Part shown: positions 23,040 through 30,328 of the stretch, one piece after another
How the letters are laid out: each line of letters begins with the position of its first letter
Position numbering within the stretch: the first letter of the stretch is position 1
Origin: Pseudonocardia sp. KRD291
Lineage (GTDB): Bacteria; Actinomycetota; Actinomycetes; Mycobacteriales; Pseudonocardiaceae
Direction of reading: 5' to 3'
NCBI RefSeq assembly: GCF_019263595.1
Contig: NZ_JADQDD010000018.1
Coordinates: forward strand, 1-41,241
Length of the DNA: 41,241 bases
The notes under the pieces: generated by a model
The model's database searches: none
Seen by the model: only the letters and a program-made list of their open reading frames with translations
Told to the model about the DNA's origin: nothing
Made by a program: the position numbers and the translations under genes

Positions 23040-24106
23040 GCGGCGTACCCGCGACGCTGATGCGGGGCGGGACCTCGAAGGGGTTGTTCCTGCTCGCCTC
23101 CGACCTGCCCGCCGACGCGGGCGACCGGGACGACCTGCTGCTGCGGTTGATGGGCAGCCCGGACCCCGCCCAGATCGACGGGCTCGGCGGCGCGGCCCCG
23201 GTGACCAGCAAGGTGGCCGTGATCGCGCCGTCGCAGACCCCCGGCCACGACGTCGACTATCTGTTCCTGCAGGTCGGCGTCGAGACCGCGACCGTGTCCG
23301 ACCGGCAGAACTGCGGCAACCTGCTCGCGGCGGTCGGCCAGTTCGCGGTCGGGCGCGGGCTGGTCACCGCAGGCCCGGAGCGGACCGAGGTCCGCATCCG
23401 CATGGTCAACAGCGGCTCGACCGCCGTGTCCCGGTTCGCCACGCCGGGCGGGCAGGTCGACTACGCCGGCGACACCGCGATCGCCGGGGTCCCCGGAACG
23501 GCCGCACCGGTCCTGCTGGACTTCCTCGACACCGAGGGGTCCACGACCGGAGCCCTGCTGCCCACCGGCCGGACCGTGGACCGGATCGACGGCGTCGAGG
23601 TGACCTGCGTCGACAACGGGATGCCGGTCGTCGTCGTCCGCGCGGCCGACCTCGGCCTCAGCGGGTACGAGACACCGGGCGAGCTGGGCGCCGACCCCGG
23701 GCTCGCGTCCCGGGTCGACGCGTTGCGTGTGCGCGCCGGAGAGCTCATGGGCCTCGGCGACGTCCGCTCGGCCCCGGTCCCCAAGACGACCGTCGTGGCA
23801 CCGGCGGCGCACGGTGGCGCGATCAGCACCCGCACCTTCATCCCGGTGCGGCCGCACCCCGCGATCGGCGTGCTCGGTGCCGTCAGCGTCGTGACCTCGG
23901 CGCTGCTCGAGGGCACCGTGGGACACGACCTCCTCGCCGGTCGTGCGGGGGGTCGTGCGGGTGGGCCCCTCGCCGTGGAGCACCCGACCGGCTCGCTCGA
24001 CGTGGACGTCGACCTCGACGCGGGTGACCCGCCGCGCGTGGTGCGCTCGACCGTCGTCCGCACGGCACGCGCACTGTTCGACGGTGTCGCGCTGCCCCGG
24101 GCGTAA
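23036..24106 (+). CDS. 4-Oxalomesaconate tautomerase, PrpF-like (GalD/LigU type)
   Basis: Isomerises the keto/enol or double-bond forms of 4-oxalomesaconate so the hydratase can act. The 356-residue protein opens PATLMRGGTSKGLFLLASDLP, the hallmark of PrpF-family isomerases. It continues with GLGGAAPVTSKVAVIAPS, a Cys-containing DRQNCGNLLAAVG (general acid/base region) and STRTFIPVRPHPAIGVLGAVSVVTS. ATG 23036 overlaps the aldolase stop. A methylaconitate isomerase would share the fold, but the three other steps of the OMA branch are encoded alongside. Confidence 0.9.
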   Translation: MSGVPATLMRGGTSKGLFLLASDLPADAGDRDDLLLRLMGSPDPAQIDGLGGAAPVTSKVAVIAPSQTPGHDVDYLFLQVGVETATVSDRQNCGNLLAAVGQFAVGRGLVTAGPERTEVRIRMVNSGSTAVSRFATPGGQVDYAGDTAIAGVPGTAAPVLLDFLDTEGSTTGALLPTGRTVDRIDGVEVTCVDNGMPVVVVRAADLGLSGYETPGELGADPGLASRVDALRVRAGELMGLGDVRSAPVPKTTVVAPAAHGGAISTRTFIPVRPHPAIGVLGAVSVVTSALLEGTVGHDLLAGRAGGRAGGPLAVEHPTGSLDVDVDLDAGDPPRVVRSTVVRTARALFDGVALPRA

Positions 24107-24175
24107 CGGGGAGCCGGGTTCCGCGGGCGCCGCGACTATCGTTGTCCCCGAGTGTTGCCGGTTCTGGCGTGGAGG

Positions 24176-24185
24176 TTGTCGACAA
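24176..24185. promoter_or_regulatory. GntR/FCD operator, site 2 (autoregulation)
   Basis: TTGTCGACAA, a perfect 10-bp palindrome in the context GTTGTCGACAAT. It lies between the GGAGG ribosome site and the ATG of the gntR gene itself, so bound protein would block elongation or initiation. Confidence 0.72.
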
Positions 24186-24865
24186 TGAGTTCAGCAGAGC
24201 GCCGGGACACCACGGCGCCGGCCGGGACGGTCGCCGACGCGCTCCGCGACGCCATCGCCGGCGGCGACTTCGCGCCCAACCAGCGACTCGTCGAGGCGGA
24301 CCTGTCCGAGCAGTTCGGTGCCAGCCGGGCCGCGGTGCGCGCCGCGCTGGTCGAGCTCACCAGCGAGGGTCTGGTCGAGCGGGTACAGAACCGGGGCGCC
24401 CGGGTCCGGGCCGTGTCCGTCGAGGAGGCCGTCGAGATCACCGAGGTCCGCATGGTCCTCGAGGGCCTCCTCGCCGCCAAGGCCGCCACCCGGCTCTCCG
24501 ACGACGACCGCGCCCGCCTCCGACAGATCGGGGCGTCCATGCAGGACGCCGTCGCCTCGGGCGACCTGCTCGGGTACTCCGGCCTCAACAGCGAGCTGCA
24601 CACCTTCGTCCGGGAGAGCGCGGACCAGCGCACCGCGGGCCTGCTCCTCGAGCGGCTGCGCGGACAGAACGTCCGCCACCAGTTCCGGCTCGCCATGCAG
24701 CCCGGCCGCCCGTCGGTATCACTCCCCCAGCACCTGGCCATCATCGAGGCGCTGTGCGCCGGCGACCCGGACGCCGCCGAGCAGGCGATGCGGGTGCACC
24801 TGCAGAGCGTCGTCGAGGCGCTGTCCCGGGTGGACCCCGGCCCCCGGGCCGGGCGCCGCGGTTGA
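24185..24865 (+). CDS. GntR family (FCD subgroup) transcriptional regulator of the PDC/oxalomesaconate genes
   Basis: The 226-residue protein has an N-terminal GntR winged helix (VADALRDAIAGGDFAPNQRLVEADLSEQFGASRAAVRAALVELTSEGLVERVQNRGARVRAV, about residues 14-76). An all-helical FCD ligand domain starts at VEEAVEITEVRMVLEGLLAAKAA. FCD proteins typically sense carboxylic acids through a metal site. I chose ATG 24185 with GGAGG nine bases upstream; GTG 24152 is possible. It lies 78 bp after the tautomerase gene and 16 bp from the convergent ligJ gene. Three copies of an ATTGT..ACAAT palindrome around this locus are its likely targets. Confidence 0.92.
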   Translation: MSSAERRDTTAPAGTVADALRDAIAGGDFAPNQRLVEADLSEQFGASRAAVRAALVELTSEGLVERVQNRGARVRAVSVEEAVEITEVRMVLEGLLAAKAATRLSDDDRARLRQIGASMQDAVASGDLLGYSGLNSELHTFVRESADQRTAGLLLERLRGQNVRHQFRLAMQPGRPSVSLPQHLAIIEALCAGDPDAAEQAMRVHLQSVVEALSRVDPGPRAGRRG

Positions 24866-24881
24866 CGCCCGGCCCGCAGGC

Positions 24882-25901
24882 TCAGGCCGATCGCACCGGC
24901 AGTGCGGCCCGCAGCCGCGGGTACACGGTCAGTGCGTTGCCGGAGTAGACCGCCCTGCGCTGCTCGTCGGTGAGCGCGGCGGCGTCGACGTAGCGTTTGG
25001 TGTCGTCGAAGTGGTGCCCGGTCCGCGGGTCGATGCCGCGCACCGCGCCCACCATCTCCGAGCCGAAGAGCACGTTGGCGGTGTCGACGACCGCGAGCAG
25101 CAGGTCGACCCCCGGCTGGTGGTAGACGCAGGTGTCGAAGAAGACGTTGCGCATCAGGTGCTCCTCCAGCGGTGGCTTACCGAGCATGTCGGCCAGCCCC
25201 CGGTAGCGGCCCCAGTGATAGGGCACCGCACCCCCTCCGTGCGGGATCACCAGCCGCAGCGAGGGGAACCGCCCGAACAGGTCGCCCTGCAGCAGCTGCA
25301 TGAACGCCGTCGTGTCCGCGTTGAGGTAGTGCGCACCGGTCGCGTGGAACACCGGCGTGCAGCTCGCCGACACGTGCACCATCGCCGGCACGTCGAGCTC
25401 ACACATCGCCTCGTAGAGCGGGAACCAGTACGGGTCGGTCAGCGGTGGCGACGTCCACCGGCCCCCGCTCGGGTCCGGGTTCAGGTTCAGGCCGACGAAG
25501 CCGAGCTCGGTCACGCACCGGCGCAGCTCCGCGACCGCCGCCTCGAGCGGCTCACCCGCAGTCTGCGGGAGCTGGCAGACCCCCGCGAAGCGCCCCGGGA
25601 ACAGCGCCACCACGCGGGCGATCAGGTCGTTGCACGCGCGGGCCCACTCGACGCCGACCGCGAGGTCACCCTCGTGGTGGGCCATCGCCGACGCCCGTGG
25701 CGAGAAGATCGTCAGATCGGCGCCCCGCTCCTGCATGAGACGGAGCTGGTTCGCCTCCACGCTCTCCCGGAGCTCGTCGTCACCGATCCGCGGACGCGCC
25801 GGCGCGGAGCGTCCGTCGAGGAACGCCTGGAGCTGGTCCTGCCTCCACGACGTGTGCGCCTGCGGCGCGGTGGTGAAATGGCCATGGCAATCGATGATCA
25901 T
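24882..25901 (-). CDS. ligJ: 4-Oxalomesaconate hydratase, amidohydrolase superfamily (LigJ type)
   Basis: Adds water to 4-oxalomesaconate to give 4-carboxy-4-hydroxy-2-oxoadipate. The 339-residue barrel opens MIIDCHGHFTTAP, as in Sphingobium LigJ, with zinc ligands His6 and His8. It also has His176 in AMVHVSAS, His221 in IPHGGGAVPYHWGRYRG, and Glu282 in FGSEMVGA, the position of the catalytic Glu reported for LigJ. ATG 25901 follows GGAGGA. The gene is divergent from the rest of its pathway but convergent with gntR, and its promoter carries operator site 3. The alternative is a related decarboxylase (ACMSD-like), which the FGSEM motif and context argue against. Confidence 0.9.
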   Translation of the reverse strand: MIIDCHGHFTTAPQAHTSWRQDQLQAFLDGRSAPARPRIGDDELRESVEANQLRLMQERGADLTIFSPRASAMAHHEGDLAVGVEWARACNDLIARVVALFPGRFAGVCQLPQTAGEPLEAAVAELRRCVTELGFVGLNLNPDPSGGRWTSPPLTDPYWFPLYEAMCELDVPAMVHVSASCTPVFHATGAHYLNADTTAFMQLLQGDLFGRFPSLRLVIPHGGGAVPYHWGRYRGLADMLGKPPLEEHLMRNVFFDTCVYHQPGVDLLLAVVDTANVLFGSEMVGAVRGIDPRTGHHFDDTKRYVDAAALTDEQRRAVYSGNALTVYPRLRAALPVRSA

Positions 25902-25960
25902 GAAGTCCTCCGGGCACGGAGCGGTGCTCCGTCGAACAGGTCCCTCGCCATGGTAGCCGT

Positions 25961-25984
25961 ATTGTTAACAATTTTGAAGACAAT
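25961..25984. promoter_or_regulatory. GntR/FCD operator, site 3 (ligJ promoter), with an extra half-site
   Basis: ATTGTTAACAAT (25961-25972) is a perfect 12-bp palindrome 60 bp upstream of the ligJ start and is followed by TTTTG as at site 1. An additional ACAAT half-site occurs at 25980-25984. Confidence 0.78.
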
Positions 25985-26000
25985 GAAGCCCGGCGCTGGG

Positions 26001-26522
26001 TCACCGGCGCGCCGTCGTCGCACGTCCGGTCGGCCGGCGTCCGACGGCGGAAGATCCGCCCGGCGGTTCGAGGACCCCGCGCAGGGCGGCCTGCAGGTCG
26101 CCGGACAGCCCGGCGTCGGCGAGCCGGGCCGACCACGAGCGTTCGATCTCGCCGATCTCCCGCAGCGCGACCCGGACCAGGTCCGCGCCGGCGGCGCTGA
26201 GCGTGACCAGACGGGCACGGCGATCATCGGGGTCCACATGTCGGACGAGGTACCCCCGCCGCTCCAGATCGGAGACGAGTTCGCCGGCGGCCTGGTGGGT
26301 CATCCCCATCCGCGTGGCCAGCGCCGTGAGCCGGGCACCGTCGGGGGGCAGCGACTCGAACAGCAGATGGGCCGACGGCGTGATCCCGCGGTACCCGACC
26401 GCGTCGAGTCGTCGAACCAGCTCGTCGACCATCATCCGGGCACTGCGCCGGAACAGCGAGATCAGGGTCGGCACCGGCTCGTCGCCGTACTGGTGCGCTC
26501 TCGCGCTTCGCTCCCCTTGCAT
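26001..26522 (-). CDS. MarR family transcriptional regulator
   Basis: The 173-residue protein has the MarR winged helix: ARLTALATRMGMTHQAAGELVSDLERRGYLVRHVDPDDRRARLVTLSAAG (about residues 63-112), including the Asp-Arg-Arg wing. Flanking helices provide dimerisation. The C-terminal ~20 residues are basic and Gly/Ser-rich. ATG 26522 has only a weak ribosome site and lies at the edge of the operator region. It is divergent from a deazaflavin-type nitroreductase gene, with two identical 13-bp operators between, so it very likely represses that gene and itself. Confidence 0.92.
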   Translation of the reverse strand: MQGERSARAHQYGDEPVPTLISLFRRSARMMVDELVRRLDAVGYRGITPSAHLLFESLPPDGARLTALATRMGMTHQAAGELVSDLERRGYLVRHVDPDDRRARLVTLSAAGADLVRVALREIGEIERSWSARLADAGLSGDLQAALRGVLEPPGGSSAVGRRPTGRATTARR

Positions 26523-26546
26523 TCCCGCAGGCTACCTGCATACTCT
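26517..26546 (+). promoter_or_regulatory. Promoter of the nitroreductase gene
   Basis: TTGCAT (26517-26522), an 18-bp spacer and TACTCT (26541-26546). Operator 1 fills the spacer and operator 2 falls at about +4 to +16, a repressible arrangement. Confidence 0.5.
26527..26539. promoter_or_regulatory. Candidate MarR operator 1
   Basis: GCAGG-CTA-CCTGC, a perfect inverted repeat, identical over all 13 bases to the site at 26557-26569. Confidence 0.72.
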
Positions 26547-26556
26547 GCTGCAGTGC

Positions 26557-26569
26557 GCAGGCTACCTGC
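26557..26569. promoter_or_regulatory. Candidate MarR operator 2
   Basis: Second exact copy of GCAGG-CTA-CCTGC, with flanking C/G extending it to 15 bp. Centre-to-centre distance from operator 1 is 30 bp, about three helical turns, so two dimers would bind the same DNA face. Confidence 0.72.
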
Positions 26570-26623
26570 GGACTTGTCCGGACGCCGCCCCGGCCGCCGG
26601 CACGAGCGAGAAAGAGGTGACCG

Positions 26624-27127
26624 ATGCCCGTCACCACGTCCCCGGTGTTCCGGGCGGTCGTCGGCGCCGGAGAGCGGCTGCTGCGCTCCCGGACGCTGGT
26701 GCGCGCGCCGATCCTCGTCTACCGGCTCGGGCTCGGGAGGGTGTTCGGCTCGCGCATGCTGCTGCTCGAGCACACCGGGCGCCGCTCCGGGCTCCGTCGG
26801 GAGGTCGTCCTGGAGGTCGTCGGCAGGCCGGCCGGCGACCGGTACGTCGTGGTGTCCGGCTTCGGCGGCCGGGCGCAGTGGTTCCGCAACGTGCGGGCGG
26901 ACCCGAACGTCCGGGTGTCGGTGTCCGGGGACCGGGCGCTCCCGGCGACCGCACGGGCGCTCGAGGCCTCCGAGGCGCGGTACGTGCTCGCCGGCTACGT
27001 CGAACGGCATCGCCGGGCGTGGGCCTGGTTCGGGCCCGTACTCGAGCGCACCCTCGGAGGGCCGATCGAACCGGGCGGGGCCCCACCGCCGATGGTCGAG
27101 CTGCGGCTGAGACCCCCCGGACGCTGA
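26624..27127 (+). CDS. Nitroreductase/deazaflavin (F420)-dependent oxidoreductase, DDN family
   Basis: The 167-residue protein matches the split-barrel DDN group of Mycobacterium: a basic N-terminal helix region, LLLEHTGRRSGLRREVVLEVVG (cofactor phosphate contact), YVVVSGFGGRAQWFRNVRADPNVRV, and a C-terminal RRAWAWFGPVLER. Such enzymes reduce quinones, nitro compounds or unsaturated substrates with F420H2. ATG 26624 follows AAAGAGGTG. Its control by the divergent MarR suggests induction by a quinone-like or electrophilic compound. Cofactor use is inferred from the family. Confidence 0.9.
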   Translation: MPVTTSPVFRAVVGAGERLLRSRTLVRAPILVYRLGLGRVFGSRMLLLEHTGRRSGLRREVVLEVVGRPAGDRYVVVSGFGGRAQWFRNVRADPNVRVSVSGDRALPATARALEASEARYVLAGYVERHRRAWAWFGPVLERTLGGPIEPGGAPPPMVELRLRPPGR

Positions 27128-27259
27128 CCGACCTGCTCCACGGCTGCGAGCCTCGGCCCCGACCTTGCGAATGCCTGACAGATCAGGAACGAGCGCTAAC
27201 CCCGTCCCGCTGCACGCCGATCAGCCGGGTGACGCCGCATCGCAGACGAGGGGACACCT

Positions 27260-27463
27260 GTGCACAGTTCCGGCCCGCAGTACGACCCACTGCTGCTGCC
27301 CTCGCGCACCGATCGGTTCCACCGACCGGGGCCGTACGCGGGCCCGGCCCTCCGCGCGGCGGCCCTCGATCATCGGGACAGGGCAGCAGCCCTCTGCGCG
27401 CTCGGGCTTGGCGTTGCCGTGTTCCTGGGCATCGTGCGCGCCGGCGCCGAGCGCACGGCGTGA
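27260..27463 (+). CDS. Small single-pass membrane protein, 67 residues (hypothetical)
   Basis: The GTG at 27260 follows GAGGGGACACCT. The product has a Pro/Tyr-containing soluble N-terminus of about 40 residues and one hydrophobic segment, ALCALGLGVAVFLGIVRAG (about 44-62). The stop overlaps the GTG of another tiny membrane ORF (GTGA). I recognise no family. Support is limited to the ribosome site, membrane segment and coupled second ORF. A palindrome CCTGA-N4-TCAGG (27174-27187) lies in the 132-bp leader region. Confidence 0.45.
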   Translation: MHSSGPQYDPLLLPSRTDRFHRPGPYAGPALRAAALDHRDRAAALCALGLGVAVFLGIVRAGAERTA

Positions 27464-27555
27464 GCGGGAAGACGAAGAGGGAGCTGGTGGCGGTCCTCTG
27501 CGTGCTCGCCTTCGTGGTCCTGTTGTGGACCCTGCTCAGCGTGCGACAGCTGTGA
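27460..27555 (+). CDS. Tiny membrane protein, 31 residues (hypothetical)
   Basis: GTG 27460 overlaps the previous stop. The sequence has a basic start (SGKTKRE) followed by one strong hydrophobic helix LVAVLCVLAFVVLLWTLLSV and a short basic end. The charge pattern suits an inner-membrane peptide with a cytoplasmic N-terminus. It could be a chance ORF, but the coupling and clean helix argue for a real small protein. Confidence 0.42.
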   Translation: MSGKTKRELVAVLCVLAFVVLLWTLLSVRQL

Positions 27556-27639
27556 CGGCCACCGCGACGACGACCGCCGCGATGTCGCGCATCGTAGGAA
27601 CGCGGATCGGGGCACGATGGCGCGCGTGGTGACGACGAC

Positions 27640-28380
27640 ATGACCTCAGGCCCCGACAGCGGCCGAGGGTCGAGCACGACGGTTCCGCGCTCCGGGCGTA
27701 TCCGGGTGCTGCTGGTCGAGGACGACCCCCGTATCCGTCAGGCACTCGCGCTCGCCCTGGACGACGAGGGTTTCGCGGTGCGCACGGCCGTGTCCGGGGA
27801 GGAGGCACTCGCCGGGCTGGACGGCGCGCCGGTCGATCTCGTGCTGCTGGACCTGATGCTTCCCGGCATCGACGGGCTGTCGGTCTGCCGCACGCTACGG
27901 ACCCGGGGCGACCTGCCCATCATCATCGTGACCGCCCGGTCGGACACCGGCGAGGTCATCGACGGGCTCGAGGCCGGAGCGGACGACTACGTCACCAAAC
28001 CGCTGGTCGCCGGCGAGCTCACCGCGCGCATCCGCGCGTTGCTGCGCCGGCGGCGCCCGAGCGACGGCAGCTCGACGGTGCGCTTCGTACTCGGCGACAT
28101 CGCGGTGTACCCGGAGGAGGGGACCGTGCGCCGCTCGGACGCGGAGATCCATCTGACCCGCACCGAGTTCCGGCTGCTCGTGGAGCTCGCCGCCGCGCAG
28201 GGCCGGGTCGTGACGCGGGAGGAGCTGCTGCAGCGTGTCTGGGGTTATGACTACCTCGGCGACACGCGGCTGCTCGACGTCCACGTCCGTCGGCTCCGAC
28301 GCAAGATCGAGCCCGACCCGGACACGCCGACCGTCGTGCTCACCGTCCGGGGAGCCGGATACAAGGTCGCCCCCCGCTGA
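27640..28380 (+). CDS. OmpR/PhoB family response regulator
   Basis: The 246-residue protein has a receiver domain (about residues 22-135) with the acidic pocket Glu27-Asp28-Asp29, phospho-acceptor Asp71 in LLDLMLPG, Thr98 and Lys120 in YVTKP. A winged-helix output domain (about 150-245) has LTRTEFRLLVELA, REELLQRVWGYDYLGDTRLLDVHVRRLRRKIE and VRGAGYKV. The closest known type is CseB/MprA-like regulation of envelope stress. The stop shares a base with the kinase ATG (TGATG). The intergenic 27556-27639 has no clear Shine-Dalgarno sequence, so the first ~20 residues are less certain. Confidence 0.94.
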   Translation: MTSGPDSGRGSSTTVPRSGRIRVLLVEDDPRIRQALALALDDEGFAVRTAVSGEEALAGLDGAPVDLVLLDLMLPGIDGLSVCRTLRTRGDLPIIIVTARSDTGEVIDGLEAGADDYVTKPLVAGELTARIRALLRRRRPSDGSSTVRFVLGDIAVYPEEGTVRRSDAEIHLTRTEFRLLVELAAAQGRVVTREELLQRVWGYDYLGDTRLLDVHVRRLRRKIEPDPDTPTVVLTVRGAGYKVAPR

Positions 28381-29747
28381 TGCGGCCGCCCCGGTTCACC
28401 CTGCGCCGACGAGTGGGAGCCGCGTTCGCGCTGGTCTCGATGACCGTCACCGGGCTCCTGGGCGTCGCGACGTGGAACCTGGCCTCGAACTACCTGCTCT
28501 CACAGCGCGAGCAGAGCGCGACCCGTCAGGCCATGGTGAACGTCCGGCTGGTGGAGCAGTCACTCACCGACGGGGCGCCGGCGGGTCTGGGCGACCTCCT
28601 CACCGGGATCGCCGGCGGCCCCGACACGACCATCGCCCTCCGGAGGCAGGGCAACTGGACCACCAGCGGCCGGCAGCTCGATCCCGACTCGCTCCCCTCG
28701 GAGCTGGTCGAGCTCGCGGGGTCGGGCACCGCGGTCCGTCAACGCATCGTCTCCGGCGGGATCCCGGTTCTCGCCGTGGGGCTGCCGATCTCCACCCAGA
28801 ACGCCCTCTACGTGGAGCTGTTCCCCCTCGTCGAGCTCGACCGCACCCTGCGGTTCCTCAGCGCCGTCCTTCTCGGCGGTGTCGCGGCGAGCACCGTTCT
28901 CGGTCTCGGGATCGGGTGGTGGGCCGCACGGCAGGCCCTTCGTCCGCTCACCGAGCTCAACGCTGCCGCCGGACGCGTCGCCGCCGGTGATCTCGGGACC
29001 CGCCTGCCCGAGGGCGGTGACGGTGACCTCGCACCACTGGCCACCACCTTCAACCGCACCGCCGACGCCCTGGAGCAGCGCGTCCGACGCGATGCACGTT
29101 TCGCCGCCGACGTCAGCCACGAACTGCGGTCCCCGCTCACCACCCTCATCAACGCCGTCGCCGTGCTGCGTCGGCGACGCGGCGAGCTGTCGGAGCCGGC
29201 ACGGCAGGCCGTCGACCTGCTCGACGGAGACATCCACCGTTTCCACCGGATGGTCGTGGATCTCCTGGAGATCTCCCGCAACGAATCCGGCCTCGACGAA
29301 CGCGATCTCGATCTCTGTGATTTCGTCGATCTGGTTCGTCGTGCCGTCCTCGAACGTCGCGGTCGCGTTCCCGTCGAGGTGCTGGGCCGGCCTCCGTCGA
29401 TCCGTGCCGATCGCCGGCGCATCGATCACGCGATCGGCAACGTGCTCGACAACGCCGACGCCCACGCCGGCGGGGTCGTCCGGATCACGGTGAGCGGCCA
29501 GGACGGGCGGGCCCGGCTGGAGGTCGACGACGCAGGCCCCGGCATCCCGCCGGAGCTGCGCGAGGAGGTGTTCGAACGCTTCGCGCGTGGCCTGTCGGCC
29601 GGTCAACGGGCCGACGACGGCGGAAGCGGTCTCGGGCTCGCGCTGGTCGCCCGCCACATCCGGTCCCACGGAGGAGAGGTATGGATCGAGCAACGCCCCG
29701 GCGGCGGCGCGCGCGTGATCATCGAGCTGCCCGGGGCCCCGGCATGA
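28380..29747 (+). CDS. Sensor histidine kinase, CseC-like
   Basis: The 455-residue membrane kinase has TM1 (about residues 12-34), an extracytoplasmic loop of ~120 residues, TM2 (157-182) and a HAMP domain (180-235). The dimerisation box FAADVSHELRSPLTTL has phospho-accepting His247. The ATPase domain has an N box NVLDNADAHA, a G1 box DDAGPGIP and a G2 box GGSGLGLAL. It should phosphorylate the adjacent regulator. ATG 28380 overlaps the regulator stop, and the gene in turn overlaps a lipoprotein start. The sensed signal is unknown; the following lipoprotein may modulate it. Confidence 0.94.
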   Translation: MRPPRFTLRRRVGAAFALVSMTVTGLLGVATWNLASNYLLSQREQSATRQAMVNVRLVEQSLTDGAPAGLGDLLTGIAGGPDTTIALRRQGNWTTSGRQLDPDSLPSELVELAGSGTAVRQRIVSGGIPVLAVGLPISTQNALYVELFPLVELDRTLRFLSAVLLGGVAASTVLGLGIGWWAARQALRPLTELNAAAGRVAAGDLGTRLPEGGDGDLAPLATTFNRTADALEQRVRRDARFAADVSHELRSPLTTLINAVAVLRRRRGELSEPARQAVDLLDGDIHRFHRMVVDLLEISRNESGLDERDLDLCDFVDLVRRAVLERRGRVPVEVLGRPPSIRADRRRIDHAIGNVLDNADAHAGGVVRITVSGQDGRARLEVDDAGPGIPPELREEVFERFARGLSAGQRADDGGSGLGLALVARHIRSHGGEVWIEQRPGGGARVIIELPGAPA

Positions 29748-30025
29748 CCGGGCGCCGTTCACCGATCATGGTCGCGGCCGCTGTCGCCATCGTGCTCCTG
29801 TGCCCGCCGTTGCTCGCCGCATGCGGTGTCACCTCCGAGGACGAACCGGAGAGGATCGATCCGACGTCGGCACCGCCGCCGACACCGACGGTCACCGTCG
29901 TACCCGACAGCTCCACAGGTCCGCCCGTGCCGCAGACGGTGAGGCCGGAGAGCACCCCCGCTCGGACACCGGGCCCCGGGACGACGCCGGGAGCTCGTCC
30001 GCCACCCACCGGCCCCGGCAGCTGA
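29744..30025 (+). CDS. Small Pro/Thr-rich lipoprotein
   Basis: The 93-residue protein has a lipoprotein signal: MTGRRSPIMV, a hydrophobic core AAAVAIVLLCPPL and lipobox LAAC with the lipidated Cys at about residue 28. The mature part is acidic then Pro/Thr-rich and probably disordered (TPTVTVVP, TPGPGTTPGA). ATG 29744 overlaps the kinase stop (ATGA), which fixes the start. In Streptomyces the CseBC system has the lipoprotein partner CseA; this could play the same part, though sequence similarity cannot be judged here. Confidence 0.8.
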   Translation: MTGRRSPIMVAAAVAIVLLCPPLLAACGVTSEDEPERIDPTSAPPPTPTVTVVPDSSTGPPVPQTVRPESTPARTPGPGTTPGARPPPTGPGS

Positions 30026-30070
30026 CCGGTGTCGTGCGGACGACGCCGTCGGCTGCTCACGGCGCCCGGT

Positions 30071-30328
30071 TCACGCACCCCGCGCCGTCATCGTGTCCCC
30101 GCCCCGGACGCGACGCAGGAGCCGGCCCCGGACGAGCCGATACGCCATCTCGGGAAGCGACTCCGGAGCGATCTGCCCGTGCAGGTCCCGGGCTGCGTTG
30201 CGCACCTCGGAACAGACCTCCTGGGGCGAGGCCGAGGTCATGAACTCGCGAACGAGCATGGCCGCCATCGCCGGCATCGCCTCGCCGCACGGTCGGGTCG
30301 TCGCGGACGCGTCCGTCGTCGCCTTCAT
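30071..30328 (-). CDS. Small three-helix-bundle dimerisation-type protein (hypothetical)
   Basis: The 85-residue product has two predicted helices around AMAAMLVREFMTSASPQEVCSEVRNAARDLHG and SLPEMAYRLVRGRLLRRV. This recalls the short mycobacterial and pseudonocardial proteins annotated as three-helix bundle dimerisation domain proteins, whose role is unknown. I chose ATG 30328; a GTG four codons earlier is possible and the frame is open much further without good coding character. It is convergent with the lipoprotein gene, 45 bp apart. Confidence 0.6.
   Translation of the reverse strand: MKATTDASATTRPCGEAMPAMAAMLVREFMTSASPQEVCSEVRNAARDLHGQIAPESLPEMAYRLVRGRLLRRVRGGDTMTARGA

Noticed and set aside
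24318..27110. 930-codon open frame on the plus strand
   Set aside because: It runs across gntR, antisense to ligJ and antisense to marR; no domain is visible and three well-supported genes occupy the region.
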